Position numbers and translations under genes: made by a program. Positions 8,525-17,147 of a stretch of 64,000 bases of DNA are shown here, one piece after another (within the stretch, counting starts at the first letter, position 1; the number at the start of each line of letters is the position of its first letter). Under the pieces are notes generated by a model, which ran no database searches, was not told the origin of the DNA, and worked only from the letters and a program-made list of their open reading frames with translations. The stretch comes from Clostridium sp. CMCC3677. GTDB taxonomy: Bacteria; Bacillota; Clostridia; Clostridiales; Clostridiaceae. Where the stretch lies: the NCBI RefSeq assembly GCF_023845585.1, contig NZ_JAMQHS010000002.1, forward strand, positions 1-64,000, read 5' to 3'.

Positions 8525-9733
8525 ATGAAAACTATAGCAATTGCAGGAACTTTTGATTCAAAGGGTGTTGAATATTTATATGTAAAAAAATTAATTGAGG
8601 GTATAGGATTAAAACCATTTACTATTCATACAGGTGTATTTGAACCAAAATTTAAACCAGATGTTTCAAATCAAGAGGTGGCTAGAGCAGTTGGTGAAGA
8701 TATTTACGAAATTGCAGCTAAAAAGGATAGAGCATTGGCAACAGAAATTCTTTCAAAAGGAATGGAGAAATTGGTTCCTAAATTATATGAACAAGGTAAG
8801 TTTGATGGAATTATTTCATTTGGTGGTACTGGTGGAACATCACTTATTACACCAGCTATGAGAGCTCTACCAATTGGAGTACCAAAAGTTATGGTATCAA
8901 CAGTAGCTTCAGGAAATACTGAACAATATGTTGGTTCAAGTGATATAGTCATGGTACCATCAATAGTTGATGTGGCTGGTCTTAATTCAATATCAACAAA
9001 AATCTTTGCAAATGCTGTGTTTGCAATAGCTGGAATGGTGAATTTTGAAAATAAAGAGATTATAGAAAAGAAACCACTAGTAGCCGCAACAATGTTTGGT
9101 GTAACAACGCCATGTGTAAATTATGCAAGAAAATATCTTGAAGAAAGAGGATATGAAGTATTAGTATTCCATGCAACAGGAGTTGGTGGGAAATCTATGG
9201 AGCATCTAATAAAAGGTGGTTTTATCAAGGGCGTTTTGGATTTAACAACTACAGAATGGTGTGATGAACTAGTTGGAGGCGTGTTAGGTGCAGGTCACAA
9301 CAGATTAGAAGCAGCTGGAAAGAATAATATACCTCAAGTTGTATCAGTAGGAGCATTAGACATGGTAAACTTTGGACCAATAGACACTGTTCCAAAGAAG
9401 TTTGAAGGTAGAAATTTCTATAAACATAACCCAACTGTTACATTAATGAGAACTACTGTTGAAGAAAATAAAATCATTGGTGAAAAGATAGCTGAAAAGT
9501 TAAATATGGCTACAGGAAATACAGCACTATTCTTACCTTTAAAAGGCGTATCAATGTTAGATGAAAAGGGACAACAATTCTATGGAGAAGAAGAAGATAA
9601 AATGCTTTTTGATACATTAAAGAATTGTATAAATAAAGATGTTGTAGAGATAGAAGAACTAAATCTTGCAATAAATGACAAAGAGTTTGGAGAAGCAGCA
9701 GCTAAAAAGCTTATAGATTTAATGAGTAAATAA
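8525..9733 (+). CDS. Tm-1-like ATP-binding domain protein (UPF0261)
   Basis: A 402-residue soluble protein of the UPF0261/Tm-1-like family. Its start KTIAIAGTFDSKGVEYLYVK and the later GIISFGGTGGTSLITPAMRALP and MVSTVASGNTEQYVGSSDI are family hallmarks, with glycine-rich loops proposed to bind ATP. The biochemical reaction of the bacterial protein is not established. In plants the tomato Tm-1 protein joins this domain to a TIM barrel of the kind encoded at 9837, so the two bacterial genes match the two halves of one plant protein. ATG 8525 is chosen because GGGGAGTTGAGG precedes it. An in-frame GTG at 8480 has no site. It is probably co-transcribed with 9837. Confidence 0.88.
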   Translation: MKTIAIAGTFDSKGVEYLYVKKLIEGIGLKPFTIHTGVFEPKFKPDVSNQEVARAVGEDIYEIAAKKDRALATEILSKGMEKLVPKLYEQGKFDGIISFGGTGGTSLITPAMRALPIGVPKVMVSTVASGNTEQYVGSSDIVMVPSIVDVAGLNSISTKIFANAVFAIAGMVNFENKEIIEKKPLVAATMFGVTTPCVNYARKYLEERGYEVLVFHATGVGGKSMEHLIKGGFIKGVLDLTTTEWCDELVGGVLGAGHNRLEAAGKNNIPQVVSVGALDMVNFGPIDTVPKKFEGRNFYKHNPTVTLMRTTVEENKIIGEKIAEKLNMATGNTALFLPLKGVSMLDEKGQQFYGEEEDKMLFDTLKNCINKDVVEIEELNLAINDKEFGEAAAKKLIDLMSK

Positions 9734-9836
9734 TATAGTTTAAAGTCTTATTACTAGAAAATAATGATATTTATAGATAACTATTAACATTATTAAAAAT
9801 AGAATTTAAAAACAGTAAAATTAGGAGGAATTAATT

Positions 9837-10658
9837 ATGAAAAGAGCAGAAATTATTAAGAAATTTAAAGAGGAAATAGCTAAAGGAAATTCTTTATTAG
9901 GAGTTGGCGCCGGTACAGGTATTACAGCTAAAAGTAGTGAAGCTGGTGGAGCAGATATGCTTATAATATATAATTCAGGAAAATATAGAATGGCAGGTCG
10001 TGGATCTTTAGCAGGATTATTATCATATGGTGATGCAAATCAAATTGTTGTAGAAATGGGAGCAGAAGTATTACCAGTTGTTAAACATACTCCAGTACTT
10101 GCAGGAGTTTGTGGTACAGATCCATTTAGAGTAATGGAAGTTTATTTAAAGCAACTTAAAGAACAAGGATTTTCAGGCGTTCAAAACTTCCCAACTGTTG
10201 GTTTAATAGATGGAGTGTTTAGACAAAATCTTGAAGAAACAGGAATGGGATATGACTTAGAAGTTGAAATGATTAGAAAAGCACATGAATTAGACATGCT
10301 TACTACTCCATATGTATTTGATCCAGAACAAGCAAAAGCAATGGCTGAAGCTGGTGCAGATATTCTAGTAGCTCATATGGGATTAACTACAAAAGGAACA
10401 ATTGGAGCTAAGACTGCTTTAACACTTGATGACTGTGTTGAAAAAATAGAAGCTATTATAAAAGCTGGTAGAGCTGTTAATCCAGATATTATGGTTATTT
10501 GCCATGGAGGTCCAATTGCAGAACCTGATGATGCAGCATATGTAATTGAAAAAACAGAAGGAATAGATGGTTTCTTTGGTGCATCAAGTATTGAAAGATT
10601 TGCTGCTGAAAGAGGTATAAAAGCACAAGCAGAAGCATTTAAATCAATTAAAAAATAA
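9837..10658 (+). CDS. Phosphoenolpyruvate-hydrolase-family TIM-barrel protein
   Basis: A 273-residue single-domain TIM barrel (TIM-br_sig_trns). Blocks seen are [71 protein letters not shown] and [11 protein letters not shown]. The family is named for PEP-mutase/hydrolase-like folds but its substrate is not established. It is a close paralogue of the barrel in the AraC fusion at 7191, so both probably bind the same ligand. AGGAGG sits 7 bases before ATG 9837. The gene lies about 100 bases after the Tm-1-like gene with no obvious terminator between. Confidence 0.88.
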   Translation: MKRAEIIKKFKEEIAKGNSLLGVGAGTGITAKSSEAGGADMLIIYNSGKYRMAGRGSLAGLLSYGDANQIVVEMGAEVLPVVKHTPVLAGVCGTDPFRVMEVYLKQLKEQGFSGVQNFPTVGLIDGVFRQNLEETGMGYDLEVEMIRKAHELDMLTTPYVFDPEQAKAMAEAGADILVAHMGLTTKGTIGAKTALTLDDCVEKIEAIIKAGRAVNPDIMVICHGGPIAEPDDAAYVIEKTEGIDGFFGASSIERFAAERGIKAQAEAFKSIKK

Positions 10659-10806
10659 TAAATACTAATATAATATTTAATTTAAGGCTATGTTTTAGCA
10701 GCGTGTTAATATATACATATTACCCCTGGGGTCCATAAAATGGAAATAACAAATGTCTAAATTTATACTATATTAGGATTTTAGTGGGCAAATTGTAAAA
10801 ACAGTG

Positions 10807-10835
10807 TTGACAATTTATATTATGTATCTTATAAT
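10807..10835 (+). promoter_or_regulatory. Near-consensus housekeeping promoter for the tRNA unit
   Basis: TTGACA at 10807-10812, a 17-base spacer and TATAAT at 10830-10835 give a perfect sigma-A promoter about 95 bases upstream of tRNA-Arg. Confidence 0.85.
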
Positions 10836-10917
10836 AATCAAGCAGTCAAGTTGTAGAGACTTTATGTTTGAGAATGTTTTAAATAATAAAGTTTAAAATT
10901 TGGTTATAAGATACATA
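10821..10917. repeat. 14-bp inverted repeat spanning the tRNA leader
   Basis: TATGTATCTTATAA (10821-10834, overlapping the -10 box) is repeated exactly in inverted orientation at 10904-10917, just before tRNA-Arg. The two arms flank about 70 bases of leader. Confidence 0.75.
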
Positions 10918-10928
10918 TGTTAAATTAT

Positions 10929-11005
<77 letters not shown>

Positions 11006-11009
11006 TTTT

Positions 11010-11085
11010 GGTTCACTAGCTCAGTCGGTAGAGCACATGACTTTTAATCATGGTGTCCCGGGTTCGATTCCCGGGTGAGCCACCA
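11010..11085 (+). tRNA. tRNA-Lys (anticodon TTT)
   Basis: The acceptor GGTTCAC pairs with GTGAGCC through one G-U. The anticodon loop CTTTTAA gives anticodon TTT, the T-arm is GGGTTCGATTCCC and CCA is encoded. It lies 4 bases after tRNA-Arg, so both come from one transcript. Confidence 0.95.
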
Positions 11086-11092
11086 AACTTAG

Positions 11093-11131
11093 TCTAAAGT
11101 AGAAATGTAGATTTTTACTTTAGATTTTTTT
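11093..11131 (+). terminator. Terminator of the tRNA unit
   Basis: TCTAAAGTA (11093-11101) pairs with TACTTTAGA (11116-11124), followed by T7. Confidence 0.85.
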
Positions 11132-11261
11132 ATTTTATAAGAAGATTATGAAATTAATACCTAAAAAAGTATGTTAAAATGTAATAAAATAGATTATTTA
11201 TATTATTAATATAAATAAAAATAATCTTTAGCATAAAAACAATATAGAGAGGCGAGATATA

Positions 11262-12026
11262 ATGAAAAAATCAAAGATTTTGTTAACAGGTATTTTAGGT
11301 GTGGTACTTAGTTTTTCATTTGTTCCTAAAGAAGCTAATGCTGCTTGGATTAAGGATACAAATGGCTGGTGGTATTCGCAATTAAATTATGCGATAGGCT
11401 GGAAGCAAATAAATAATGCATGGTATTATTTTGATAATAATGGATACATGAAAACAGGATGGATTTATGATAACGGAACTTGGTATTATGCAGACTTAAA
11501 TGGAGCAATACAAAGTGGTGTTATTGAGGTAAATGGAAAAACATATTACTTAGATAAAAGCGGAGCAATGGCCAAAGGAAATATTGTAATTAATAAAAGA
11601 ACATATACTTTTGCAATGTCAGGGGAATCTATAGGGGATAAAATTCCACAAGCAACAAAGGCATTTTTATCAAATGGAGTTGAAACAGAACCTACTAAAA
11701 TTAATAATGTTTATGTAGCTAGTGGAAAAGTAGTAGAGATAAATATTGACGGTAATCCTACAACTGGTTATACTTGGAATTATGAATTTAATACAGGTGG
11801 TATTATAAAGGAAGAATGGAAAGATTATAAACAAGATAATGTTGATTCAGAAATTCAAGGAGCGGGTGGAACGTACACTTGGAAGTTTTCAGCTGTAAAA
11901 GAAGGTACTACGAAAGTTACTTTTAAATATTATCGTCCTTGGGAAAATGAGATATTAGAAACAAAAACTTATATTTTTACAGTAGATAAAGATCTTAATA
12001 TTACAGTAGAGGAATGCAATATATAA
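11262..12026 (+). CDS. Secreted cell-wall-binding protein with chagasin-like (I42) protease-inhibitor domain
   Basis: The 254-residue protein starts with a signal peptide (MKKSKILLTGILGVVLSFSF, likely cut after ANA, about residue 27). Residues about 28-115 hold choline/glucan-binding-type repeats rich in W/Y/G (GWWYSQLNYAIGWKQ, AWYYFDNNGYMKTGW, TWYYADLNGAIQSG). The C-terminal domain (about 130-248) shows all three inhibitor loops of the chagasin/I42 family: NPTTGYTW (165-172), GAGGTYTW (200-207) and YRPWE (224-228). It should therefore be a surface-retained inhibitor of papain-type cysteine proteases. Target and physiological role are unknown. It is monocistronic. Confidence 0.85.
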   Translation: MKKSKILLTGILGVVLSFSFVPKEANAAWIKDTNGWWYSQLNYAIGWKQINNAWYYFDNNGYMKTGWIYDNGTWYYADLNGAIQSGVIEVNGKTYYLDKSGAMAKGNIVINKRTYTFAMSGESIGDKIPQATKAFLSNGVETEPTKINNVYVASGKVVEINIDGNPTTGYTWNYEFNTGGIIKEEWKDYKQDNVDSEIQGAGGTYTWKFSAVKEGTTKVTFKYYRPWENEILETKTYIFTVDKDLNITVEECNI

Positions 12027-12106
12027 TTGATGATAAAATAAAAAATATATAGATACAGTAATTTATAATGATGTTAAATTAGAGTCTATTTTTAAAATGA
12101 AGTAAT

Positions 12107-12138
12107 AAATGCCTAGAGAAAAATCTTTAGGCATTTTT
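12107..12138 (+). terminator. Terminator between convergent genes
   Basis: AAATGCCTA pairs with TAGGCATTT around GAGAAAAATCT, with T5 on the plus side. Confidence 0.8.
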
Positions 12139-12154
12139 GACTTTGTTTTAGTTA

Positions 12155-12955
12155 CTATTGTTCTTCAGTAGAACATGTTTGCATCATAAGGATGTCCATT
12201 CCACTATTTAGAATATATCCTCCATCAACTCTAAGTATTACACCTGTAATAAATCCTGAATCAGGGCTACATAGGAATGAAACTGCTGAAGCAATATCCT
12301 TTGGCTCACCAATCTTTTTCAAAGGTGTTTCATTAACAAATTTTGTTTCTAAAGCATTTAATGCTTCTTCAGTCATAGAAGTCCTTATAATTCCAGGTTG
12401 TATTGCATTCACTGTTATTCCATATGAGCCAAGTTCTTTAGCTAATGAATAAGTAAATCCAACGAGTGCTGTTTTAGCAGTAGAATAATTAATATTTCCT
12501 GCAAAACCAAATACACCTGCAATAGATGACATATTTACGATTCTTCCATAATTATTATTTTTCATAAATTTAGCACATGCTCTTGAACAATAAAAAGCTC
12601 CGTATAAATGAGTTTTTATAAGACTATCCCAATCACTATCTGACATATTAGTGCAAAATGTAGGAGGTGTTGAAAGTCCGGCATTGTTTATGAGAATGTC
12701 AATTTTACCATGTTTAGTATATATTTCTTTAAATACACTTTCTACATTTTCTTTATTAGAAACATCCATTTTATAAGTTTCTGCATATCCGTTTAAATCT
12801 TCAATTAGTTTTTTAGTTTCATTGATATTGGCATCTCTTCTTCCAGTAATCATAACTTTAATACCACGTTTAGCAAATTCTATACATATATCACGTCCTA
12901 TACCTGAACCACCGCCAGTTATAACTGCAATTTGATTTTTTATATTTTCACACAT
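12155..12955 (-). CDS. Short-chain dehydrogenase/reductase (3-oxoacyl-ACP reductase-like)
   Basis: A 266-residue classical SDR. The NAD(P)-binding TGGGSGIG is at 13-20, NNAG at 90-93, and the catalytic Ser (143/144), Tyr157 and Lys161 lie in NMSSIAG and NYSTAK. The PG after NAIQ and the C-terminal SGFITGVILRVDGGY fit FabG-like enzymes. The substrate cannot be read from sequence. It is not in a fatty-acid operon, so a stand-alone alcohol/keto reductase is as likely as FabG. It is transcribed divergently from the LuxR-type regulator at 13157, which may control it. Confidence 0.88.
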   Translation of the reverse strand: MCENIKNQIAVITGGGSGIGRDICIEFAKRGIKVMITGRRDANINETKKLIEDLNGYAETYKMDVSNKENVESVFKEIYTKHGKIDILINNAGLSTPPTFCTNMSDSDWDSLIKTHLYGAFYCSRACAKFMKNNNYGRIVNMSSIAGVFGFAGNINYSTAKTALVGFTYSLAKELGSYGITVNAIQPGIIRTSMTEEALNALETKFVNETPLKKIGEPKDIASAVSFLCSPDSGFITGVILRVDGGYILNSGMDILMMQTCSTEEQ

Positions 12956-13156
12956 TATTGCACGTCCTTCCTTAATTATCTAACTAAATTATTGCAAATT
13001 TTATAATTAATATCTATGGGTAAAAGGGATGAAAAGTATTATGCTAAATACGACTTTTTACCTATTTTCTATGGTATAAATATAATTTGGTATATAATAA
13101 TAAGGAACTTTTAAATATACATGGCATTATAACCAAATGAAGGGAATGGTGGTTTT

Positions 13157-14257
13157 ATGATTAAGTCTCAGCTTAATAAAAAAGACTATGAAAAAATATT
13201 TGAATTTGCAACTCAAGTTCAAAATATACAAATTAATTTTAGAAGTACAATATTAATGAATCTTTCAAATATTTTTGGATATAATTATCTAACATTTTTT
13301 TTAGCAGACAAAAATGGAAGTCTTATAAATCCAATAGCTACTAACATAAATCCAATATTAACTAAAAAATATATAAACTATTACTACAGTACAGATATCT
13401 TTTATCTAGTAAAAGAATCTAATGAAATATTTCAAAAAAATGTTATATCAATAACAGATATAATGCCATATAAGCAATTTGAGAATACTGAATATTATAG
13501 GGATTTTTTGTGTTTAGATAATTTGTATTATGAAATTGCAATTCCCTTAAGGATAGGAGAGAGCTTGCTAGGGGGAATAGGAGCTTTTAGACCTAAGGAA
13601 TTAGGAAATTTTACATCTAAGGATATTTTGATTTTAGAAAAACTTAGTGGTATTATTTCTAATGCTCTTAATAATTATATTAAACTAAATAAAATATCGT
13701 ATGAACAAGAATTTTTAAAAGACATAACATCAAAGGCACCTATAGGACTAGCTGTTTTAAATAATAGATATTCTATAATATATTCCAATAATATTGCTGA
13801 AGATTTTTGTTTAGATATATTAAATGATAGAACATGCTTAAGTCCAATTCAGTATGTAATAGATAAATTATTTATGGAGGGTGAATTTAAAAAAGATGAC
13901 TCTTCATCTTTTATGTATAGTACTATTAAGAACTATAATTTTAAGGTGGTTTCATCTATAGTGCCAGATGCTTTTAATGGATTGGAATCACTTATGTATA
14001 TTTATATAACTAAAGAAATATTAAATGAAGATAAAACTTTTGATAAAATTATTTCAGATTATAATTTAACTAATAGAGAAGTGGAAGTTATAAATCTTGT
14101 TTCAAAAGGTTTGAGCAACAAAGAAATTTCACAAAAATTATTTATAAGCTGTCATACTGTAAAAACACATATGGAAAATATATTTAAAAAGACACAAGTT
14201 GATAATAGAACAAGCCTCATATATAAAATTAATAACATTACATTTTTAAATAAGTAA
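13157..14257 (+). CDS. LuxR-type transcriptional regulator with GAF/PAS-like sensor region
   Basis: A 366-residue protein. Residues about 25-180 look like a GAF domain and about 185-285 like a PAS-type segment (IGLAVLNNRYSIIYSNNIAED). The C-terminus (about 300-360) is a LuxR/GerE helix-turn-helix with LTNREVEVINLVSKGLSNKE and HTVKTHMENIFKKTQVDNRT. No receiver domain is present, so it probably binds a small ligand directly. It is divergent from the SDR gene with about 200 bases of shared promoter region. A GGAATGG precedes ATG 13157. Confidence 0.85.
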   Translation: MIKSQLNKKDYEKIFEFATQVQNIQINFRSTILMNLSNIFGYNYLTFFLADKNGSLINPIATNINPILTKKYINYYYSTDIFYLVKESNEIFQKNVISITDIMPYKQFENTEYYRDFLCLDNLYYEIAIPLRIGESLLGGIGAFRPKELGNFTSKDILILEKLSGIISNALNNYIKLNKISYEQEFLKDITSKAPIGLAVLNNRYSIIYSNNIAEDFCLDILNDRTCLSPIQYVIDKLFMEGEFKKDDSSSFMYSTIKNYNFKVVSSIVPDAFNGLESLMYIYITKEILNEDKTFDKIISDYNLTNREVEVINLVSKGLSNKEISQKLFISCHTVKTHMENIFKKTQVDNRTSLIYKINNITFLNK

Positions 14258-14275
14258 TATAGTAATTAAATAAAT

Positions 14276-14323
14276 AATACAGATAAAATACAATAGATTT
14301 TTTTAAAGGAATCTGTATTTTTT
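14276..14323 (+). terminator. Terminator
   Basis: AATACAGAT (14276-14284) pairs with ATCTGTATT (14311-14319) and a T-run follows. The loop is long. Confidence 0.65.
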
Positions 14324-14372
14324 TACAATGAAACTTGATAGGTGTATTTATTTAAATTTGGAGGATAGCAGT

Positions 14373-15473
14373 ATGAAAAAAACAATTTATAATATTTTAT
14401 CTAATACTATATTTCACGGAAGAAATACAACTAAAATAAAAACAAGAGAAATTACATCAAGGCAGTTTCCTTATAAAATTGAAGTTATTGCTGAAAATTT
14501 ACATGTACCTTGGGCTATAGCAATAAGTGATGAAGGTACTCTATATTTTACAGAGAGGTCTGGTGCAATTAGAATTATTAAAGATGGTAAACTTTCTTCG
14601 CAGCCATTAATAACATTGGATTCACCATTTATAAGTCAAGGTGAAGGAGGGCTAATGGGAATTGCTTTAGATCCCAATTATTCACAAAATCATTATATGT
14701 ATGTTATGTATTCATATAATGAAGGTAATCAAATATATAATCGTGTTGTTAGATTGTTAGAAAATAATAATAGAGCATTCATCAACAAGATTCTATTAGA
14801 TAAAATCCCCGGTGGAAGAATTCATAATGGAGGAAGGATAAAGATAGGTCTGGATCAGAAATTATATATTACGACAGGAGATGCAGGAAATTCTGCATTG
14901 GCACAAGATTCTAAAAGTACAGCTGGAAAAATATTAAGAATAGAATTAGATGGCACTATTCCTAAAGATAATCCAATTCCTAATTCTTCTGTCTATAGTT
15001 TAGGACATCGAAATCCACAAGGTTTAGCATGGAATTCAGAGAATGTTTTATATGAATCAGAACATGGACAATTAGCACATGATGAGATCAATATAATAGA
15101 AAAAGGTTCAAATTATGGGTGGCCTCTCGTTCAAGGAAATGAAGAGTCTAAGGAAGTTGTGACACAAAAACCATTAATACAAAGTGGAGAAAACACATGG
15201 GCACCTTCTGGAATTGCATTTGTAAATCAAGGACCATGGCAAGGAAAATTACTTGTTGCTAATTTACGTGGACAACAACTATTGGCAATCTCACTTAATG
15301 GCAAAGGAACGGTAGTAAAGAATGTAGAATCTTGGTTAAGTAATGAGTATGGACGTTTACGTGAAGTTGTTCAGAGAAAAGATGGATCAATTTATTTAAC
15401 AACAAGCAATAGAGATGGAAGAGGAAATCCTGATATAACTGATGATAGAATTATTAGACTTGTTTTAAAATAA
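14373..15473 (+). CDS. PQQ-type soluble sugar dehydrogenase (GSDH/sorbosone dehydrogenase family)
   Basis: A 366-residue six-bladed beta-propeller of the GSDH family. Landmarks are LHVPWAIAISDEGTLYFTER, GEGGLMGIALDP, GGRIHNGGRIKIG, YITTGDAGN, SLGHRNPQGLAW and YESEHGQLAHDEIN followed by NYGWP. Members oxidise sugars using PQQ. Clostridia usually do not make PQQ, so the cofactor and true reaction are uncertain. No export signal is evident. ATG 14373 has TGGAGG 8 bases upstream and is preferred over ATG 14328. Confidence 0.85.
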   Translation: MKKTIYNILSNTIFHGRNTTKIKTREITSRQFPYKIEVIAENLHVPWAIAISDEGTLYFTERSGAIRIIKDGKLSSQPLITLDSPFISQGEGGLMGIALDPNYSQNHYMYVMYSYNEGNQIYNRVVRLLENNNRAFINKILLDKIPGGRIHNGGRIKIGLDQKLYITTGDAGNSALAQDSKSTAGKILRIELDGTIPKDNPIPNSSVYSLGHRNPQGLAWNSENVLYESEHGQLAHDEINIIEKGSNYGWPLVQGNEESKEVVTQKPLIQSGENTWAPSGIAFVNQGPWQGKLLVANLRGQQLLAISLNGKGTVVKNVESWLSNEYGRLREVVQRKDGSIYLTTSNRDGRGNPDITDDRIIRLVLK

Positions 15474-15544
15474 AAGAACATAAATTTATATTGCTTTCCT
15501 TTTGTGTTTTAAGAAAATTAATATAGGTAAGAAGTAAAAATAAC

Positions 15545-15688
15545 GATTCACATATTGGTCATGTATTTAATGATGAACCAAAAGAACTTGGAGGACTTAG
15601 ATATTATATAAATTCTGCTTCTTTAAAATTTATTCCAAAGAATAAAGTGGAAGAAGAAGGTTATAGAGAATGGTTAAATAAAGTATAG
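15545..15688 (+). pseudogene. Remnant of methionine-R-sulfoxide reductase (msrB C-terminus)
   Basis: Forty-seven codons read [17 protein letters not shown], then [15 protein letters not shown] and end [12 protein letters not shown]. This is the MsrB (or MsrAB) C-terminus. The catalytic Cys of the usual RYC-x-NSA motif is replaced by Tyr. No start or upstream portion remains. Confidence 0.8.
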
Positions 15689-15702
15689 GTTCTAATGAAA
15701 TG

Positions 15703-15735
15703 AAAAATGCCCAGAAAGATTTTTGGGCATTTTTT
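15703..15735 (+). terminator. Terminator of the former msrB gene
   Basis: AAAATGCCCA pairs with TGGGCATTTT, with a T-run. It still sits just after the msrB remnant. Confidence 0.85.
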
Positions 15736-15840
15736 ATGTTCTTTATAGATAATATTGAAGTATTAAATGAGTTAAATAAATCAATAAAACATCAAAATCA
15801 ATAAGAATAAGATAGCAAGTATTAATCTAAATCTATTATA

Positions 15841-15869
15841 TTGACAGATTATTACAATAGATATATACT
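15841..15869 (+). promoter_or_regulatory. Promoter for the AraC gene
   Basis: TTGACA (15841-15846), a 17-base spacer and TATACT (15864-15869) lie about 120 bases before the AraC coding region. Confidence 0.7.
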
Positions 15870-15872
15870 AAA

Positions 15873-15907
15873 ATTATCAATAAATAATGAAATTTATTAT
15901 CAATAAA
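15873..15907 (+). repeat. Two 12-bp direct repeats, candidate AraC operator
   Basis: ATTATCAATAAA occurs at 15873-15884 and 15896-15907, start to start 23 bases, just behind the -10 box. Direct repeats about two helical turns apart are the usual layout of AraC-family sites, which suggests autoregulation. Confidence 0.55.
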
Positions 15908-15989
15908 ATAAAAACTTTATTATGCTAAAAATCCAATTTACAAATAAAGCTAGACGGATATGTAATAATAGGAATTTAGATAGAAGTAG

Positions 15990-16955
15990 GTGATAATTAT
16001 ACAAGCTATTATAGAAAAGTATAATTTTTTTGATTCTGATATGAAGATATATAGAAAAACAGACTTAAAAACTATATGTAATATTAAATGTAAAGATGGA
16101 TTTGGAGTTATGACATGTTATCATGTTTTTCCAGGAATAGATTTAATTTTTAATGATTTCCATTCCTATCACTGTGAAGAAGCTCATAACTTAAAGAGTG
16201 AACTAATAGAAATTAATTATTGTCATAAAGGGAGGTATGAAAGTATATTTGATGGCAATAAATATGAATATTTAAAGGAAGGAGATTTAGCATACAATAT
16301 TGTTGGATCTAACTATGAATCAGGTGGATTTCCAATGGGGCATTATGAAGGTTGCTCAATATTAATAGACTATTCTATAGCAAAAAAATTTTTTTTATGC
16401 AATTATAATGATTTAAATATTGATTTAGGCAAGATGAAAAGATTAATGTTTAACAATAATTGGTATTTTATTGAAAAATCGAAACCTGAAATTGTAAATA
16501 TTTTTAAAGATTTATATAATACACCATCAATTAATAAATTATATTTTTATAAATTAAAAGTTTTAGAAGTATTTTTGTTTTTAAGTAAATATAGAGATGT
16601 AAAAGATCAAGAAAAATCTTATTATTATACAAAAGAACAAGTTAATTTAATTAAGGATGTTAGAAATTCAATTTTTGAATATTATAATAGAAAAATCACA
16701 GTAAAGGAATTATCAAAGATTTATAATGTAAGCACAACTTTTTTGCAAAATGGATTTAAAGATATTTTAGGTAAAACAGTAGCAGAATATATTAGGGAAT
16801 TTCGAATATATAAAGCTGCAAAAATGATAAAAGAGACAAATCAAAGTATTATGGAAATTGCATTATGTGTTGGCTATGATAACCCAAGTAAGTTTGCATC
16901 TGCATTTAAAAAAGTCATGGGAAGTACACCGCTTAAGTATAGAAACAATTTTTAA
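15990..16955 (+). CDS. AraC-family transcriptional regulator
   Basis: A protein of about 321 residues. The N-terminal region of about 200 residues is a probable ligand-binding domain with no clear family. The C-terminal AraC helix-turn-helix pair (about 215-320) shows VKELSKIYNVSTTFLQNGFK and IMEIALCVGYDNPSKFASAFKK and ends GSTPLKYR. It lies upstream of the ABC pair at 17360 on the same strand, an arrangement seen in siderophore-linked YbtA/YbtPQ-type loci. The start is uncertain: GTG 15990 overlaps its own GTAGGTG ribosome site. Confidence 0.85.
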   Translation: MIIIQAIIEKYNFFDSDMKIYRKTDLKTICNIKCKDGFGVMTCYHVFPGIDLIFNDFHSYHCEEAHNLKSELIEINYCHKGRYESIFDGNKYEYLKEGDLAYNIVGSNYESGGFPMGHYEGCSILIDYSIAKKFFLCNYNDLNIDLGKMKRLMFNNNWYFIEKSKPEIVNIFKDLYNTPSINKLYFYKLKVLEVFLFLSKYRDVKDQEKSYYYTKEQVNLIKDVRNSIFEYYNRKITVKELSKIYNVSTTFLQNGFKDILGKTVAEYIREFRIYKAAKMIKETNQSIMEIALCVGYDNPSKFASAFKKVMGSTPLKYRNNF

Positions 16956-16974
16956 TTCAAATGGATTATTTTAA

Positions 16975-17133
16975 TTTTTTTGGAGTAGAGAAAGAATAGA
17001 TGGATTAGTAAAATATGAATTAGTCACATTAAAGAAAATAACAACTCAAAGATGCGACGTATATTTTGTGCCAGACAAGGAGATAAAATCATCTCATAAC
17101 AGGCTATGGGATGATTTTATCGACACAGTATGA
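16975..17133 (+). other. Unidentified open fragment containing a 12-bp inverted repeat
   Basis: Fifty-two codons without a start read RIDGLVKYELVTLKKITTQR, then CDVYFVPDKEIKSSHNRLWD and DFIDTV before a stop. The composition looks protein-like but I do not recognise it. Within it GATAAAATCATC (17082-17093) is repeated inverted at 17110-17121, so the region may instead form an RNA hairpin after the AraC gene. Confidence 0.4.
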
Positions 17134-17147
17134 TGCAAAATAGACCA

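Noticed and set aside
15870-15910. Fur box before the AraC gene
   Set aside because: The ATTATCAATAAA repeats are direct, not the inverted GATAAT pattern expected for Fur.
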